A stretch of DNA of 64,000 nucleotides, from positions 12,274,223-12,338,222 of the forward strand of contig NC_134282.1 in the NCBI RefSeq assembly GCF_949628215.1. Direction: 5' to 3'. Below, one piece after another: positions 13,014 to 22,537 of this stretch. The notes under the pieces were generated by a model, which did no database searches, was not told where the DNA came from, and saw only the letters and a list, made by a program, of their open reading frames with translations. How positions within the stretch are numbered: position 1 is the first letter of the stretch; every line of letters begins with the position of its first letter. This stretch comes from Phalacrocorax aristotelis. Its lineage: Eukaryota; Chordata; Aves; Suliformes; Phalacrocoracidae. The translations under genes and the position numbers were made by a program.

Positions 13014-13506
13014 ATAGAATCATAGAATCATAAAGGTTGGAAAAGACCTCTAGGATCATCAAGTCCAACCCCCAAACCAACACTACCATGTCTGCTAAAC
13101 CATGCCCTGAAGTGCCACGTCTACATCTTTTAAATACCTCCAGGGATGGCGACTCCACCACCTCTCTGGGCAGCCTGTTCCAATTCCTGACCACTCTTCC
13201 AGTAAAGAAATTTTTCCTAATATCCAATCTAAACCTCCCCTGATGCAGCTTGAAACTGTTTCCTCTTGTTCTATCGCTAGTGACCTGGGGGAAGAAACCA
13301 ACACCCACCTCACTACACCCTCATTTCAGTTAGTTGTAGAGAGCGATAAGGTCTCCCCTCAGCCTCCTCTCCTCCAGACTAAACAACCCCAGTTCCCTCA
13401 ACCTCTCATCGTAAGACCTGCTCTCCAGACCCTTCACCAGCTTTGTTGCCCTTCTTTGGACATGCTCCAGCACCTCAATGTCCTTCTTGTACTGAGGGGC
13501 CCAAAA
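13014..13506 (-). mobile_element. CR1 LINE, 5'-truncated, 3' end of ORF2
   Basis: On the minus strand this carries the C-terminal end of the CR1 ORF2 protein. Recognisable pieces are [40 protein letters not shown] and FKR, with a frameshift after that. The element ends at low coordinates with the diagnostic repeat ATGATTCTATGATTCTAT. CR1 is a non-LTR retrotransposon that inserts as 5'-truncated copies; this one keeps about 490 bases and cannot be active. Its upper end abuts a second CR1 3' terminus at 13507. It sits in the intron in the same orientation as TFDP2. Together with the other CR1 copies it points to a bird or close relative. Confidence 0.95.
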
Positions 13507-13562
13507 CATAGAATCATGGAATCATTAAAGTTGGAAAAGACCTCTAGGATCAAGTCCAACTG
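13507..13562 (-). mobile_element. CR1 3'-terminal fragment, about 55 bp
   Basis: A second, very short CR1 end in the same orientation. It repeats the terminal part of the neighbouring element: CATAGAATCATGGAATCATT then AAAGTTGGAAAAGACCTC and GGATCAAGTCCAAC. It lacks the ATC between GATC and AAG that the longer copy has, so it is a separate copy rather than an assembly echo of the same bases. Confidence 0.85.
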
Positions 13563-13715
13563 AGGAGCATCAAGTCAGAAGTTGTATTTTCATAGTGTGC
13601 AAGAATCAAACCTAATCAGGTTCAAACTGAGGAAAAAAAATCCTCTTCTAAAGTAGAGCAGCTCCATTATCACAATCTGTGAAGTACACAGAATTTCCCA
13701 TCTGCCTTACTTTAC

Positions 13716-13862
13716 CTCTAGATTCTGACATTCCTGAGCTGAGTTTGTAGGAAGGCCGATCCATCTGATTTCCTTCTTCTCCTTTGAAATTATGTTCATT
13801 GCCATCAGGACATTAAGGGCATCGTAAACTCTCCGCCTAATATTTTTCTGATCATAAGCCTG
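13716..13862 (-). CDS. TFDP2: TFDP2 coding exon 7: DNA-binding helix and DEF box
   Basis: This exon encodes residues 174-222 (49 codons, phase 0 at both ends): [20 protein letters not shown], then [20 protein letters not shown] and SAQECQNLE. The RRRVYD segment contains the RRxYD DNA-recognition motif shared by E2F and DP winged-helix domains. The region just after it is the DEF box that helps pair with E2F. The acceptor is a tandem NAGNAG (TTAG|CAG|GCT). Using the first AG adds Gln174; using the second omits it and the exon then ends at 13859. DP-3/TFDP2 variants with and without this glutamine are known. The donor is GTAAAG. Confidence 0.97.
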
Positions 13863-14399
13863 CTAAGAAAACAACGCAGCATTAATTACAACAAAAGATT
13901 TCAAAAAAAAGAAAAAAAGACTGAACACAGCCTTCATAGATACATAGAAGACACAAAGCCAAAGCGGCAGTTCAAGTCAGAGCGGTATTAAAACACGTCT
14001 TCACCTGTACTACTACCTGGCCACCACGAGTGTGCTTGGTTGCAAATGGCAGCTTCAGACTTGCCTGACACCTCTGTGCAGCAAATTCCCATTGTGGCAA
14101 GTCTGTTACAGTTGAAAAGCCTGACAAGCCCACATATGGTAGGTACAAGAGTAGCCTTTTTTAAAGATAGCGCTTTTTAGCAGACGTCTCTATTTTGGTT
14201 ATAATTCAGACAGAGGTCAATTCTTCATTTTAATTCTATATTTTTAAATTTCAGAGCGTAAGTCTGTGTATTTGTGATGCGGTTAAGTAAGTGAAGTATG
14301 GAGTGTAGCAGGACAGTGCAGCAACAGAAGGGACAGAATTCCATGGTAAACTGGACAATTTTGTACTGGTATATCTGATTTCAGCACATATTTGCTTAC
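13863..14399 (-). other. TFDP2: TFDP2 intron between coding exons 6 and 7
   Basis: A 537-base intron with no recognised repeat or gene. Its 3' end carries the tandem NAGNAG acceptor described for coding exon 7. The shortest complete TFDP2 intron in the window. Confidence 0.9.
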
Positions 14400-14562
14400 C
14401 GAATCTGTAGCTAGGTGGCTGTTAGAATTTGTGAATTCTGATACCAGCTCATCAGCAACTTCATTGTACGAAGTTGTTCCTTTACGTTGAACTTTTTCAC
14501 ATACTTTCATTGAAAAATGCCGCAGACCCTTCCCATTCTTATCTCCTTTTTTGCTTCTCTTG
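14400..14562 (-). CDS. TFDP2: TFDP2 coding exon 6: winged-helix DNA-binding domain start
   Basis: This exon finishes the Ser119 codon and encodes residues 120-173. It begins with the basic stretch [12 protein letters not shown] and continues [17 protein letters not shown] and [15 protein letters not shown], the first part of the DP winged-helix domain that binds E2F-site DNA with E2F. The end, [10 protein letters not shown], is typical of TFDP2 rather than TFDP1 from recall. The acceptor reads TTCCAG and the donor GTAAGCAAA. The KRSKK cluster forms the second half of the bipartite nuclear localisation signal made when the 48-nt exon 5 is included. Confidence 0.97.
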
Positions 14563-15997
14563 CTGGAATGAGAAAAGTAATTCTTTGAACACATTGAATG
14601 TTAATAAGCTACTTTGCTACACAGGAAAAGGTCTACCTTTTGCAACAGGAATCAGGACTGATAACAAGTATGTACTATGAAATTTTTATGAAAAATAAAA
14701 CTGTTCTGCTTTATTGAACCAGTTTCTTGTTTCTTACAAGTTGGCAGAAAAGTACACTCTTCAGTGTACTTTCCCCCTTCTTGGCGATTTCTACATTTGT
14801 ATAGTATTTGACACACGCTTCTGGGCAGATGCTTAAAAACCCCTGCATTTGTAGTTCCTGTCCAGGCAGTTTCACAAAGGAGCAACCAAAAATTGCAGGG
14901 GGACCTCCCAGGTTGTTTATGTCCCTGGAAGCCAGATTTACAGGGAACTCTCATGTTTGTGCTGAAAATCGGAAGGCCCAGACATCCCTGTTTACAGACA
15001 GCAGAAGATACCATAATTCTCCTAACAACAAAGTTTAATATCTGTGCCATCATAGTCAAGACTTAGATACAAGAATCTCTTTTGCGGAGAGTGAGTACAT
15101 TTTCATTGGGCTTTATGGTGCCAGAGTAATAACTGGCAGCTGTCAGGTTTATTTTTGCATTTGCTTTCTTCACCCAGAAAAGCAAGAGCTTAGATAATGA
15201 TAATGGGAAAACCAGCCAATTGGTTTTATCACCAAGCTAGATTTGGATGCATATTTCAACAGAAGCCTTTAAAAAGCTCAGCTGTGTTGTTCTGGGTTTT
15301 TGTTGTTGGTTTGGGTTTTTTTTAACTACTGTTTTACAAGTTGGTTTGATAATAAGTGTCAGGGAGATCTATTATTTCAGAGAAAAAGGCCCTACTTCTG
15401 TCAACAGTAATAAGGTAAGGAAAACATTAAAATACAAGAATGCATTTCAAAATTTTGAGTCTATGTAAGAAAACAGAACACTGGAAAGAAGGACAGAGGA
15501 AAAGAAAGCGTGGAAAGGAACACCAGAATATTAAAAAAAAAAAAACAAACAAAAACAAACAACAAACCCAAAACCAAACCCACACTCCTAATCCCTATGC
15601 AGGTATTTGAGTAACCCCTGAGATGTAAACAAATAAAACTACCTTGAACGCATTCAAAGAAGTTTCAGAAGCAAAGGAAAAGATAATCTGTTTACAAGCA
15701 TTTGTCACATCGAAAACTAAAATAATCCTGTTTCTGAAATGTGTTTTGTTTGTTTTCACAACTCCCAGTATCATCTGTAACAGCAAATGTATTTATCAGG
15801 AAGTGATAAAGCAGAGAGTAATGAATTATAACTACAAGGAATAACAGACAACACAGCTTTTACACAGAGGAGTGGAAACTGCTGAAAGTGGGAACTGGAC
15901 ACCCATCTCTCCGAAGGGCAGCTCTGAAGAGGTAAAATAGGTATGACCATATACAGAACGTGTGCGTATACATACACATATGTGCAATGATACTCAC
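14563..15997 (-). other. TFDP2: TFDP2 intron between coding exons 5 and 6
   Basis: About 1.4 kb. It contains a 135-codon open stretch on the minus strand (14652-15059) without recognised homology and an A/C-rich tract at 15533-15584. No other feature is supported. Confidence 0.85.
15533..15584. repeat. A-rich (AAAC)n tract
   Basis: Thirteen A followed by imperfect CAAAC/CAAACC units. It is a low-complexity tract in a TFDP2 intron, with no retroelement body recognised on either side. Confidence 0.85.
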
Positions 15998-16045
15998 CTT
16001 TCTGAAAAATCTGATTCTATAAATTCTCGAGTCCGCTTTCTGTCC
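15998..16045 (-). CDS. TFDP2: TFDP2 coding exon 5: alternative 'E' exon with NLS half
   Basis: A 48-nt exon encoding DRKRTREFIESDFSE plus split codons at each end (Gly103 GG|G, Ser119 AG|C). Both ends are phase 2, so skipping keeps the frame and removes exactly 16 codons. This size, place and sequence match the E region of DP-3/TFDP2, an alternatively spliced exon that supplies part of a bipartite nuclear localisation signal (here RKR, then KRSKK from the next exon). Forms without it rely on E2F for nuclear entry. The acceptor is TTCTTAG and the donor GTGAGTATC. From recall the human exon reads DRKRARKFIDSDFSES, so several substitutions separate them while the RKR core stays. Confidence 0.93.
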
Positions 16046-18560
16046 CTAAGAAAAGACAATCCAAACTTAGATGAACATAACATTATATATTTAGACCAGC
16101 AAAATCAATGTGTTTGGGGCCTAGGTGGTGTATGACTGGCTGTTGTCACATGTTTACTGACAGAGGAAAAGAGTGTGCATACGTGCAGCTTAACAAAATT
16201 TGTGAGAAAGTGGCTAGGACTTTGGAGGTTGTCTGAGCTCACTGCCAGACAAGTTCTAGTCCCAATGTTACAACGCTTTGCCTGTATGATTTTAGGGATG
16301 TCACTTTGTCTGGAACTACAGGAAGTGCAGGTGTGAGCTACATAACCAAATCCCATCAAAAAGGAGAAATTGGGCTCCTTTGAAAACTCCTATTTAGCAT
16401 TCCTCCATGTGGAAGAAAAATGCCTCTAAATAGCACATAAGATATATCCTGTATTTTCAGGACATTGAATGTTCTGGTATCTTTAAACAAAAAACAAGGT
16501 AAAACACTGAAGAGCGATAGTGTGAAGAAGTAGCTGACATGAACTTTGCATTGGAGAAGCAGTCACCTATCATTGATGGTTTCCTTATTGTTCTTTTTAT
16601 TAGCTACATCACGCAGACTTCAGAAGTTGTATGCCAAACTTGTCTTTTGTTCTTGCAGGTGATTAACACACGTTGCTCGAGAACTATCAGTAAATCACTT
16701 CATGTTACCCTGCAGTTTCAAAACCAGGGCTCACAGCAGATACCTACCCAGCTAAAAACCTGACAATGTTATGAATGGAACTGAACAAAAATGATGACTT
16801 GAAGAGCTGTTCCATGAAAGCCTGCGTGTATTTGGTTGTGCGATCCAGAACCCACCAGCAGACGGTCTTCCTCAGCAGCAATAGCAGGACTTTTATCTTT
16901 GGCAATCCCTGTCCATGGTGCTTAACCACTCCCGACATGCAGCTGGGGGTCGGACTGACTGCCAGGGGTCAGACTGACTGCCGGGCTGGGGTGGGGACTG
17001 GAATGGCAGGGAATGGAGAGCTGTCCCCTGGCCTGAGAGCCAGGCTGACAGAGGCTGTTTGGAGCCCTGAGAATGAATGCGCTCTTGGCTCATTTGATTT
17101 TGGAAACAATTTGGAATCTGTCAAGAGAAGTAAACAATGGCTAAAGCAAGGCGTCTGGACTTGCAAAGCTCTGGAACTGCCTTCAGCAAGGGCTCACCGC
17201 TCAGGTTCAGCAACACCACAGACCATTCCTCACCCTCTGTCTTTGATGAAAATATGATCTATAGTATGGACTTCTGCAGGGAACAATAATGATCGGCCAG
17301 TCTAGAGAACATCTTGCTCCTTTTTAGCATCAAAATAGTTAGGCTCATTGGAAATAGTGTGTCTAGATTTTGACAGCATACAAACAGAAGGATGGTGCTT
17401 CTCCTTGACGGTGTGGTTGATGCACTGCAACCAGGCTTCTCTCTGGGAATCTCCATCACCTGGGTTTGGATGAAGCTTAAGAAAGCTCATGGGCGTTGAT
17501 TCTTTGTTTAGCAAGCCGTGAACAGGCACTGTAGCTTTTCCCTCCTCTGGGTACTGAAAGAACTCCGCCTGACCTACAAATCTTGCAAAATTTGGAGAAA
17601 CGAAGTAATCTTTGACAAATCCTTTTTCAAATAAAATCAAAACTATGTGGATTGAAAAGGAATTTGAGGAGATGGACACATACTCGGCAAAAAAAACAAC
17701 AACCAAGCTTCAAAACTGCTCAGCCAGGCATGCAGTTTGAGTCTATGGTGGGAATATAGCGACTGGGAAGTACACGTCTCTGACAGTCCTTTCCTTAAGA
17801 AAGTCATGGTACAATTATACTCTCATTTCTGCCACGTCCCAGATGCTCCATTTTCCCACCTCTAAAGCTGAAAAGGTACTACTGACATTCATCACCTGTT
17901 TACAAAAACTAACCCAGATATGGAAATAATTTTTTTAATTTTCAGAGGCAAAGCACTACAGTGCTCTTGAGACAGATCAGCTCAGCAGTACTGGTATCAA
18001 AAAAAGAAAAAAAAATGATGAAGCACACTGTAAAGACCAGATTTCCTTAGAAGAGATAAAGACAGCCATGTTACTCTGGAGTACCTCAGAACCCCATGAA
18101 AACTTGCTACTATAAAATAGTAATAATAAGACAACATTGATTACATTACAGTTTTTCCATTAGAGCTTTATTCTGAAATGCTGCTTGAAGTGTTTTTGAC
18201 AGTCTCTCTGCTGTTGGCACCCGCTGGTACGCTCAACAGAAAAGCTACTTGGATATACTGTGAACTTATGAAAAAAATAAAGTCTTCTTTTAACAGGACT
18301 CACGAATTTGTGACTCTCCATTTTCACAAAGAAACAGATGGTGCCATAAAAAAAAGTTAAAACAGACAGGGAAGTGACTGGTGCTTGTAATTTCGTGTTC
18401 ACGTGCTCCAGACATCAAAAGCGCATAACAGGCTAAAGAGCATACTCCTTTTAGTTGTGCAAGAACTAAAAGCTGTAAGCCAACACATAGATACAATAGT
18501 TTAAATAAAGGAAAAAAATCAGAACAGATCAAACATCTTAAAATAAAACAAAAATCTTAC
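16046..18560 (-). other. TFDP2: TFDP2 intron between coding exons 4 and 5
   Basis: About 2.5 kb. A moderately GC-rich segment lies around 16.9-17.1 kb with two near-identical GTCxGACTGACTGCC units (16951 and 16968). A 130-codon open stretch without an ATG near its start occurs on the minus strand at 17302-17706. Neither was recognised as a gene. Confidence 0.85.
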
Positions 18561-18682
18561 CCTGGGACCCAGCCAGAAGCTTCCGTTATGTGTGTCTGTG
18601 TGACCATTGTTGGAGTGGGGTTATACGGACTCCCGATCAGAACACTCCCTGAATTGGTCAGTCTTTGCGACGTGCTTATGAT
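18561..18682 (-). CDS. TFDP2: TFDP2 coding exon 4: N-terminal region
   Basis: This exon encodes residues 63-102 and two bases of Gly103: IISTSQRLTNSGSVLIGSPY, then NPTPTMVTQTHITEASGWVP. It matches human TFDP2 closely (human IISTPQRLTSSGSVLIGSPY from recall). It is a largely unstructured Ser/Thr/Pro-rich region upstream of the DNA-binding domain. The acceptor reads TTTCATAG and the donor GTAAG. Immediately upstream, exon 3 ends exactly with an ATG, so a transcript starting between exons 2 and 3 would begin MIISTSQRL, as in the shorter human DP-2 form. Confidence 0.95.
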
Positions 18683-20401
18683 CTATGAAATTTAAAAATA
18701 AAAAACACAGCTCACTCAAGAAAATAGAGGTTACCACAGCCCAAGATTCATACTAAGCATGGTACTAAGAAAAATTCTGTACCAGATGCAAGCTGCAGTC
18801 AAAATATACAGAAGAGATTTAATCAGAAGACCTTCATATATGAAAGTAATTACAATGCTGTTACGTTTTCTACTACGTGTACCATATTACTGTATTATTC
18901 CTATGGACAAGATCTAGACAAATAGAAATAACTAGGCATGGCAGATAGGACCTTTACCTACATACATCTCATTGTTTCTTCATGAGTACACCTAGGCCAT
19001 TTTTTGATCACTGTAATCAATAAAGCCTCCTTTCCCATGGATTTGTCTCTTGCAATTGTCTATCCTTGGTACCAAAGACAATCTGAGCTGCAGACAAAGT
19101 ATTCCCTGCAGTTTCCAGCATTCACAAGATCTCAAGGCATTCCAGCAAGCTAATAATCTAGCATTGTACCTATGGAATTAAATGTAAAGTCTGTACAGTA
19201 TAGATAGAATTTACATTTATTAAAACCTGGTGAAATTGTACATGCAATGGTTGTCAGAACACTAAGACACGTGGTCACAACTTTTAAATCACATCTAAGC
19301 TTATTCTTTAAAGTAGGTCTCCAGAAGAATTTAAGCAGTATTTGAAAATGAAATAGTATTAATTAATTAACTTTTAAAATAAAACATGTTAAATTATTTT
19401 TATTTCAATAGCTTAAGATTCGTACCAGAGCTTCTTGGACAACGCCTTTTACTCATATACCTTATTTTGCTTTTTTAAACTTTATTTTACTTCACCACAT
19501 TTGTTAGTGACCTTTTGAGTACTTACTGTATTAAAATTTGTAGTGTCCTTTACTACTTAACTTACCCAACAGCCATATAAGTATAAGGCAGGTACTTTGG
19601 CATCCATCAATACTGTTTAAGCACATAGAAAAAAATGGTATCTGAAGAACTTCCCATTTCCTTAGCTCACTGAGCATTATGTCACATCCCTCCTGACACC
19701 ACACTGTGATTACAAGTATGTATTTTTCATCCTAAAGACACACATTTCTCTTTCTTACTTTTGCAAGTGGATTGCTTGACAGAAACAAGTGAAAAGAGAA
19801 ATTTAGGAAAACCAAAACACAGGTCCAAGTGAAATATTTACTGGTTGATACTGGAGAACAAAAGATCCCTGGCTGGCCACTTTACACACTGCATGCAGGC
19901 ACAGGAAAGGTATCAACTTTTATTGACTTACTGCTACGTTGGCTGAAAGTCAAAAACATCTTGTGATAGAATGATTGATTTTTAAAAGCTTGCTCAAGTT
20001 CAGCACTGGTGTAACACCAATATGTGAGAACCAGCAGTGCAATATTTTAGCTAAACATCAAGCTAATCCAGTAACTTTTTATATGCATTTCTTGCAATGC
20101 TATAAATGACATTTATCTGCAGTAAGCATATGTTTCTGCCAGCGTATGGCAGACATGCCAGGGAGAAAAAGATTTTAAATATTTTGCAGACTGAAATGCA
20201 TTTCACTGCATTCCACCCACTCTGAGGTTTTGCATTGCTCTACCGATGTCTTGTAAATCACAGACCAAACGTGTCACAAAAGAGTATTTTATGTCTGATC
20301 TCCTCATCATTTTCTTGTGACAACCGCTATAATAAACTGTGGTGGCAAAATCATGTTCGGGTGTTTCCCAGGCCAACTGTCCCACATCCTTCCATCCCCT
20401 G

Positions 20402-20415
20402 GTGCCATCTAGCGG
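20402..20415 (-). promoter_or_regulatory. CTCF-like motif
   Basis: GTGCCATCTAGCGG on the plus strand resembles the reverse complement of the CTCF core (GCGCCCTCTAGTGG). It sits in a locally GC-rich patch of an otherwise AT-rich intron. It is a partial match only; occupancy is unknown. Confidence 0.35.
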
Positions 20416-21260
20416 GGGCAGACACCAGCAGCACGCCCCCCGGGAGCCCCTGCCCCCGGCAGCCATGCCGCTCTGGCTACACCTGTTTCGTAGGCACCGC
20501 TCTGCAGCTTGTTGTTCAAGCTGCAAGTTCTTGGATGCAGGGGCACAGGTGTCATGGTTACACAAATCAGAGCTATTTCAGTGTCACTTCTGAATTTACT
20601 ATTGAATGTCTGCTTTCACAAAAAATGCTACACTATTTTCAGAGAACTAATACCATCTTCTCTTAACAGCAAATATTTCTCCAGTGTGCCTGAAGCAATC
20701 ACATGAATTCACTGCACAGCATAAAAAAGAAAACCTCACTCTAATTTAGCAAACAGAGCACCTGTAGGATGTGTTAAATCCCTGTAACTAAGCACTAACA
20801 TTTTATCAATAATACGCTGTTAAATTTACACCGACAGACTGAATCTGAAGAAACTGTAACAAACACCCACATGCAAAAATCCAGCAAACTGTGCTGATTT
20901 CACTGTTAGCACAGCCGTACCCTGAGGGATTCAGCCCAATGGTCACCGTTCAGCCAATGGCCCGCCCCACTGATCCTGAGGACTGTGTGCTTGCGGAAAG
21001 GACCTGGAGCAGCTGCAAGGGCTGTAACTTACAGTGGTGAAATAAAGCCAAAAGCCCCTTGCGGCAGCAGGCAGTTGCTAACACAGATGAGATGCCAAAG
21101 GAGTGTTAACGTTCCCACAACTGAGAACCTGTGAACGTTCTCTTTTAGATAGTCTGGGACACAACACAACTGTACACTGGATGTCTTCGGAGACTTGTGC
21201 TAATGGCTATTTAATAAGAAAATGTTTTCTGAATATAGATGTATCCTTGCAAAGCAGCAG

Positions 21261-21322
21261 AATAAAATAAAATAATTGAAAAATTTAAAAATAAAATAAG
21301 AATAAAAAAAACCACAACAAAA
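21261..21322. repeat. A/T-rich (AAAAT)n-like tract
   Basis: Imperfect AATAAAATA units followed by an A run and CCACAACAAAA. Simple low-complexity sequence in a TFDP2 intron. Confidence 0.85.
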
Positions 21323-22433
21323 TGTGCGCGCCACACCATGCAGTAGCTTTTGCAACATCTACCTGCTATAGAGCCTAAACTGTTACCTGGGGTTCATTTC
21401 AACCAAAATCAGGGTCCTGAGAAGTCACTCCTAAGAGTAGGAACTGCCTTAACTGACTGCTCTCCCCTGTTCTTGGCTATTACTTATTGCACTCACAAAA
21501 TAACTCTTTTGTAGTAGAACTATTCTGGTGAAATGCTCCAGGGCATGTGCTCTAGCAACACTTGCATCAGTACGGATGCACTGAGGAGTGCTGTGCTCTG
21601 GCAGACAGCCCATAGCTAGTACTTCAGATGCAGAGCTCAGCACAGTGGAGGATGGAGCCAGGGGGGCCCGGTTGCAATGCTTGTGCCCATCTGTCCAACT
21701 GGGATAAAAGCCACTGAAGAACGGCAAGAACTTCTCATGTGAAAAAGACACACCATGATTATTTAAAAAACACCTTAAATGGCTCTTGTAGTCAGGCTAA
21801 GTGCTTGGCAAGTAGGCATCAGGTTATTAGAAATGGTTTGCTGTGTTGTGTATTTAGTTCTCTGGCCATCAGAAAACCGAAAACTTTTCGCAAAACCAGA
21901 TCCAAACCCCCTGAAACAGCAATATACTCCCACATACAGTTATCATTGACAGGAAAAGACACTACACTCCTCTTTAAGAAGAGTAGTTTCAACAAGTTAA
22001 ATCTCTAGTGACACATCCAAGACATTTAGTCTTTGCCAATGCTGGAGATTTACTGGTGAGAACATCGCTCAAAATAAAGAGCATTAATAACATTCATAAT
22101 GAGATATTTTTTTTTTCTTAATACACTTTTGAATGTTAAAATGTCAGCTAGTAAAGTTGATTCTGTTTCCATTCAAAGCCAGGAAGATGGGTATCCCCCA
22201 AGGTTGCCCAGCAGCGTAGCTGGGAGTGGCAATTCTGGCACGCCAAGATTGCTGTAGCCACACATCATCACCTTCCATCCAGGTGGGGCACTCCAGTGCC
22301 CCTGCAGCTGAGGCAGGAAGCCGCAAGTTCCTAGCACTGTTCACATCTTTGTTTTCCGTATTTCCATATTACATCAACAGGAAGTCAGGCAGCTAGTTAC
22401 ACAAGTTAGCATTACCGGAGTTGCAAAACTTAC

Positions 22434-22537
22434 CATTTGGGGTCCAACATTCACATTGATTGGTCCCAAGGTTTTTGGCAAAATCTTCGTTGGGGAGTTG
22501 GTGCTGGAAACTGGTAATGCGATTATTGAAATATTAC
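22434..22537 (-). CDS. TFDP2: TFDP2 coding exon 3: N-terminal region, ends in alternative ATG
   Basis: This exon completes Gly28 and encodes residues 29-62: NISIIALPVSSTNSPTKILP then KTLGPINVNVGPQM. It matches human TFDP2 (STNSPTKILPKTLGPINVNV recalled). The last codon is ATG at 22434-22436, directly before the donor GTAAG. That Met is the likely start of the shorter 'MIIST' isoform, where translation would begin with the last codon of this exon. The context (C at -3, A at +4) is weak, so it would mainly matter in transcripts that lack the upstream MTAKN start. The acceptor reads TTTTTAG. Confidence 0.94.

Larger units (their letters stand above)
10748..13715 (-). other. TFDP2: TFDP2 intron between coding exons 7 and 8
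   Basis: About 3 kb. It contains a 12-T run at 11176-11187 and, at 13014-13562, two adjoining CR1 retrotransposon 3' ends. The CR1 pair ends about 150 bases upstream on the plus strand of coding exon 7. No additional exon was recognised. Confidence 0.85.
18683..22433 (-). other. TFDP2: TFDP2 intron between coding exons 3 and 4
   Basis: About 3.75 kb. It contains a GC-rich island-like patch at 20.38-20.56 kb with a CTCF-like motif, and an (AAAAT)n-type tract at 21261-21322. No exon or RNA gene was recognised. Confidence 0.85.

Noticed and set aside
12949..13313. Two overlapping minus-strand open frames resembling a protein ([18 protein letters not shown]).
   Set aside because: These are the frameshifted remains of CR1 ORF2, annotated as a mobile element rather than a gene.
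14652..15059. 135-codon minus-strand open frame upstream of coding exon 6.
   Set aside because: No recognised domain, no splice-site support, and length within chance expectation.
17302..17706. Minus-strand open stretch of about 130 codons in a TFDP2 intron, with a faintly THAP-like spacing of SF, AWL and VC residues.
   Set aside because: There is no ATG near its start, no zinc-binding pattern, and no flanking signs of a retrocopy. By rough estimate a few open stretches of this length are expected by chance in 64 kb on both strands.
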